This document shows positions 55,981-58,762 of a stretch of 58,762 bases of DNA, in pieces; position 1 is the stretch's first letter, and each line of letters opens with the position of its first letter. A model generated the notes under the pieces. That model was not told where the DNA came from. It made no database searches and saw only the letters and a list, made by a program, of their open reading frames with translations. This DNA comes from Flavobacterium araucananum (GTDB lineage: Bacteria; Bacteroidota; Bacteroidia; Flavobacteriales; Flavobacteriaceae): positions 1-58,762 of the forward strand of contig NZ_MUGS01000014.1 of the NCBI RefSeq assembly GCF_002222055.1, read 5' to 3'. Position numbers and translations under genes: made by a program.

Positions 55981-56388
55981 ATGAATATCGTTTTTTCATT
56001 AGATCAGATCAAAGAAGTAGCAGAACAAATCCTGGCACAAAACCCAAAGAAAATCATTCTTTTTAATGGTGAAATGGGTGTTGGCAAAACTACTTTAATC
56101 AAACAATTATGCAAAAACCTGGGTGTAGAAGGCGCTACCAGCAGCCCAACCTTTTCTTTAGTTAATGAATACTATACCATTAACAATCAAATAGTTTATC
56201 ATTTTGATTTTTACCGATTAAACAAAGAAACCGAAGCACTTGATATGGGAGTTGATGATTATTTGTATTCCGGAAATTGGTGTTTTATAGAATGGTCTGA
56301 AAAAATTATAAATTTACTTCCTGAAGAAACTTCTGTTATTACAATTGAGTTATTGGCAGATGGGAAAAGAGAATTAAAACTGACATGA
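55981..56388 (+). CDS. tsaE: tRNA threonylcarbamoyladenosine biosynthesis ATPase TsaE
   Basis: An essential partner in t6A37 tRNA modification. It has 135 residues. Walker A is GEMGVGKTTLIKQL (about 30-43); conserved SSPTFSLVNEY and HFDFYRL segments and FIEWSEK follow. Normal length. TsaB and TsaD are not in the window. It follows porX with a repeat-filled gap, so it probably has its own start. Confidence 0.96.
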   Translation: MNIVFSLDQIKEVAEQILAQNPKKIILFNGEMGVGKTTLIKQLCKNLGVEGATSSPTFSLVNEYYTINNQIVYHFDFYRLNKETEALDMGVDDYLYSGNWCFIEWSEKIINLLPEETSVITIELLADGKRELKLT

Positions 56389-56476
56389 AAACTCTGCGGG
56401 TTTTTGCCCCATATACGAAATTTGGCTTTTTAAAATTTCTTAAAAAAGGAGAAAATAATGTCTTATTTATAACTCA

Positions 56477-56992
56477 ATGCTAAAGAAAACTATTTTTCTT
56501 CTTTTAACTGTTCTGCTAATTCTGCCCTTCTTTTTCTGGAATCAAATAACAGGGATAATAATCGTGACTATTGAGATTATTTTAATCTTGCTTTACAAAC
56601 GACAGAATCTTTTCGCCAGAATTTTTATTTCAATTCTTATTTGTTTTTATTCACATTGGATCTATTTTAATTTATCCGGTTTTTTGATGACGCATTACTT
56701 TTCAATTAAAGAATTAATTGTAGCGATGAACCAAACAAAATCAGATACATTTGAAACAAAAAATAATCTTGTAGCCGACCCTCAAACTATAAAAATTCTA
56801 AAAGAAATGGAAAGTTTAGATTTTTATTTTGCTCAAATTGATGCCAATCATAACAAAATCACATTTAGCATTAACGGAAAACACTGGACAGGAAAAGAAT
56901 CTGCCGAAAATGCTTTTATTTATACCCGTTTTACCTTTTTTCACGCAACTACTTATCCTACAAAAGTTTATATTAATGCTTACGATGACTAA
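56477..56992 (+). CDS. Small membrane protein of unknown function
   Basis: A 171-residue protein with three close hydrophobic segments (about 5-20, 24-39 and 46-72) and a soluble C-terminal half (about 90-171) containing LKEMESLDFYFAQIDANHN and WTGKESAENAFIYTRF. No family is recognised. It lies between tsaE and ald on the same strand. A frame-shifted ORF inside its 3' end is a shadow. Confidence 0.7.
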   Translation: MLKKTIFLLLTVLLILPFFFWNQITGIIIVTIEIILILLYKRQNLFARIFISILICFYSHWIYFNLSGFLMTHYFSIKELIVAMNQTKSDTFETKNNLVADPQTIKILKEMESLDFYFAQIDANHNKITFSINGKHWTGKESAENAFIYTRFTFFHATTYPTKVYINAYDD

Positions 56993-57119
56993 ATGTATTA
57001 ATTATGCCCTTGAAATTGCTTTATAAAAACCTTGTTAAAAATTATAATTATTGTAACATATATATAAACTTACTTTAAAACTTTTTACGTAATTTGTACT
57101 CTTAATTTTTGCACAACCC

Positions 57120-58319
57120 ATGTCAATCACCTTAACTCCATTTACGAAACAACAATTGTTGCCACAAGAAGAAAAACTTGAAATTGGCCGATTCAAAAGC
57201 GAACTTTTTATAGGAATACCTAAAGAAACAAGTTACCAGGAACGTCGTATTTGCCTGACCCCGGATGCCGTAAATTCACTTACTTACGAAGGTCACCGGG
57301 TTATGATTGAATCCGGGGCCGGAGAAAGTTCCAGCTATTCAGACAAAGAATACTCAGACGCCGGAGCTGAAGTAACAAAAGATACCAAAAAAGTTTTTGG
57401 CTGCCCAATGTTACTAAAAGTTGAGCCGCCAACCTTAGCTGAAATTGAGATGATTAATCCCGAAACGATTATTATATCTGCCATTCAGCTAAAGACAAAA
57501 AAGAGATCTTATTTTGAAGCTTTGGCGCAAAAAAAAATTACTGCACTTGCCTTTGAATATATTAAAGATGAAGACGGATCTTATCCTGCTGTAAAATCGT
57601 TAAGCGAAATTGCAGGAACAGCATCTATACTTATTGCTGCCGAATTAATGATTACGGATGAATTTGGAAAAGGACTATTATTTGGAAATATTACCGGGGT
57701 CCCTCCTACCGAAGTTGTTATTTTAGGTGCCGGAACAGTTGGTGAATTTGCTGCTAAGACTGCTATTGGTCTAGGCGCAAATGTTAAAGTTTTCGACAAT
57801 TCGATCACTAAATTACGTCGTTTACAAAATAATTTAAACCAGAGAATCTTTACTTCTACAGTTCAGCAAAAAGCATTACTAAAAGCTTTGAGACGTTGTG
57901 ATGTCGCAATTGGTGCGATGCGCGGCAAAGAGCGTTGTCCCATTATTGTGACAGAAACTATGGTGGAACACATGAAAAAAGGTGCCGTAATTGTTGATGT
58001 AAGTATTGACACCGGAGGATGTTTTGAAACCTCTGAAGTTACTACTCATGAAAAACCAACTTTTATCAAAAGCAATGTTTTACATTATTGTGTACCAAAC
58101 ATCCCGTCAAGATATTCTAAAACCGCCTCATTATCAATAAGTAACATCTTAACCCCTTACCTGCTTCAAATTGCAGAAGATGGTGGTTTAGAAAGTGCTA
58201 TCAGATGCAATAAAGGATTAAAAAACGGAATTTATTTATATCACGGGATCCTAACCAATAAAGCAATTGGCGAATGGTTTGATTTGCCTGATAACGACAT
58301 TAATTTACTTGTATTTTAA
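57120..58319 (+). CDS. ald: Alanine dehydrogenase
   Basis: NAD-dependent interconversion of Ala and pyruvate. It has 399 residues. The N-terminal domain has GIPKETSYQERRICLTPDAV and the catalytic Lys in MLLKVEPPT (near residue 98); the NAD Rossmann motif is VVILGAGTVGEFAAKTA (about 200-216), and VDVSIDTGGCFETS holds the active-site Asp. The N-terminus is about 30 residues longer than in B. subtilis Ald, as is common in Bacteroidota. NAD(P) transhydrogenase alpha subunit is a more distant alternative. Confidence 0.95.
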   Translation: MSITLTPFTKQQLLPQEEKLEIGRFKSELFIGIPKETSYQERRICLTPDAVNSLTYEGHRVMIESGAGESSSYSDKEYSDAGAEVTKDTKKVFGCPMLLKVEPPTLAEIEMINPETIIISAIQLKTKKRSYFEALAQKKITALAFEYIKDEDGSYPAVKSLSEIAGTASILIAAELMITDEFGKGLLFGNITGVPPTEVVILGAGTVGEFAAKTAIGLGANVKVFDNSITKLRRLQNNLNQRIFTSTVQQKALLKALRRCDVAIGAMRGKERCPIIVTETMVEHMKKGAVIVDVSIDTGGCFETSEVTTHEKPTFIKSNVLHYCVPNIPSRYSKTASLSISNILTPYLLQIAEDGGLESAIRCNKGLKNGIYLYHGILTNKAIGEWFDLPDNDINLLVF

Positions 58320-58340
58320 GGGAACTTTAATGTACCTTTG
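58309..58340 (+). promoter_or_regulatory. Predicted promoter for the DUF4258 gene (TTG-N21-TACCTTTG)
   Basis: TTG at 58309-58311, a 21-base spacer, and TACCTTTG at 58333-58340 match the Flavobacterium consensus. The -33 part lies in the last codons of ald, so the small gene has its own start. Confidence 0.65.
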
Positions 58341-58355
58341 CAAAAAAATTATTTC

Positions 58356-58742
58356 ATGAAGTTCGTACATCGTTTTGCTTATTATTTAGTGGGTCTTATA
58401 ATGGGGTGCTTTTTTGTAGCCCTTGTTTTTAGCGGAAAAGATACCCGTTGTAACTATTTTCCAAATGCCCGGGTTTTGAACAATCTAAGAACTAAACCGT
58501 TTCAATATTCTGATAAAGCAATTCAGACTTTAAATGAAAAATGGGTCGATACCAGTGATATCAAAAATACTTTGAAATTTGGAGATGTTGATTTTGATCA
58601 AAGTAATGTTCCGTTCAAAAAAGGAAAACTTTATATCATTGAAGGAAAAACAATTAAAAATCAGGAAATTATTTTAAAAGTAATTAACTACGAAAATAAA
58701 GCTGTTTTAGACGAGATTGTTAAAAAGCCTTTAGACGAATAA
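58356..58742 (+). CDS. DUF4258-type small membrane-anchored protein
   Basis: The ATG at 58356 gives 128 residues; six codons upstream begin with TTG and overlap the promoter, so they are not used. The N-terminus (FAYYLVGLIMGCFFVALVFS, about 5-24) is one hydrophobic anchor, followed by a Cys (DTRCNYFPNARVLNNLR) and a small alpha+beta domain ending VINYENKAVLDEI. It resembles the DUF4258 family. Function unknown; it lies 36 bases after ald. Confidence 0.8.
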   Translation: MKFVHRFAYYLVGLIMGCFFVALVFSGKDTRCNYFPNARVLNNLRTKPFQYSDKAIQTLNEKWVDTSDIKNTLKFGDVDFDQSNVPFKKGKLYIIEGKTIKNQEIILKVINYENKAVLDEIVKKPLDE

Positions 58743-58762
58743 TACAAAAAAGAATCATTTCG

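Overview
The window reads as a chromosomal segment of a Flavobacterium-like member of the Bacteroidota. The evidence is low GC content, promoters of the TAnnTTTG type, SusC/SusD and TonB-transducer genes, the T9SS regulator PorX, a fused LpxC/FabZ, and many short intergenic hairpin repeats. Nearly all genes are intact. I saw no rRNA, tRNA, insertion sequence, prophage or CRISPR array.

Layout. 1-457 is gene-free and palindrome-rich. 458-8765 (minus strand) carries branched-chain amino acid synthesis: leuA-leuB, then ilvD-ilvB-ilvN-ilvC. The ilv genes follow an Ile/Val-rich leader peptide and an attenuator-type terminator. 8915-14322 is mixed: a conserved helical protein of unknown role, a small Cys-rich double-glycine peptide, an M1 aminopeptidase, a CBM9-like secreted protein and a small exported protein. 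14389-22244 (minus) is a complete eight-gene histidine operon, hisG-D-C-B-H-A-F-IE, preceded by a His-rich leader peptide and terminator; most of its spacers contain inverted or tandem repeats. 22555-26913 holds an OmpR-type two-component system divergent from a membrane sulfatase/phosphotransferase, with phased TTAAG repeats between them. 27005-35633 carries a zinc phospholipase C/S1-P1-like protein, a GH5 lipoprotein, an unknown secreted protein, a YeiH-type transporter with its LysR regulator, a VWA-like membrane protein and fabG.

35958-45488 (minus) is a TonB/SusCD import locus: ECF sigma, FecR anti-sigma, SusC with an STN domain, SusD, an HExxH zinc lipoprotein and a DUF4302 lipoprotein. 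45820-54009 (minus) holds an unknown GIY-YIG-like protein, sucD, a SnoaL-like protein, and the lipid A block with lpxD, lpxC/fabZ, lpxA and a second lpxD-like gene around efp, plus an HD phosphohydrolase. 54231-58742 (plus) holds porX, tsaE, a small membrane protein, ald and a DUF4258 protein.

How the genes work together. Both amino-acid operons appear to sense charged tRNA through ribosome stalling on leader peptides. The sigma/anti-sigma pair should switch on the SusCD importer when its substrate binds. The two-component system probably controls the divergent envelope phosphotransferase, in an arrangement resembling PmrAB and its phosphoethanolamine transferase. The strongest novelty candidates are the two attenuators, the phased operator, the orphan Cys-rich peptide and the SusCD/HExxH/DUF4302 locus of unknown substrate.
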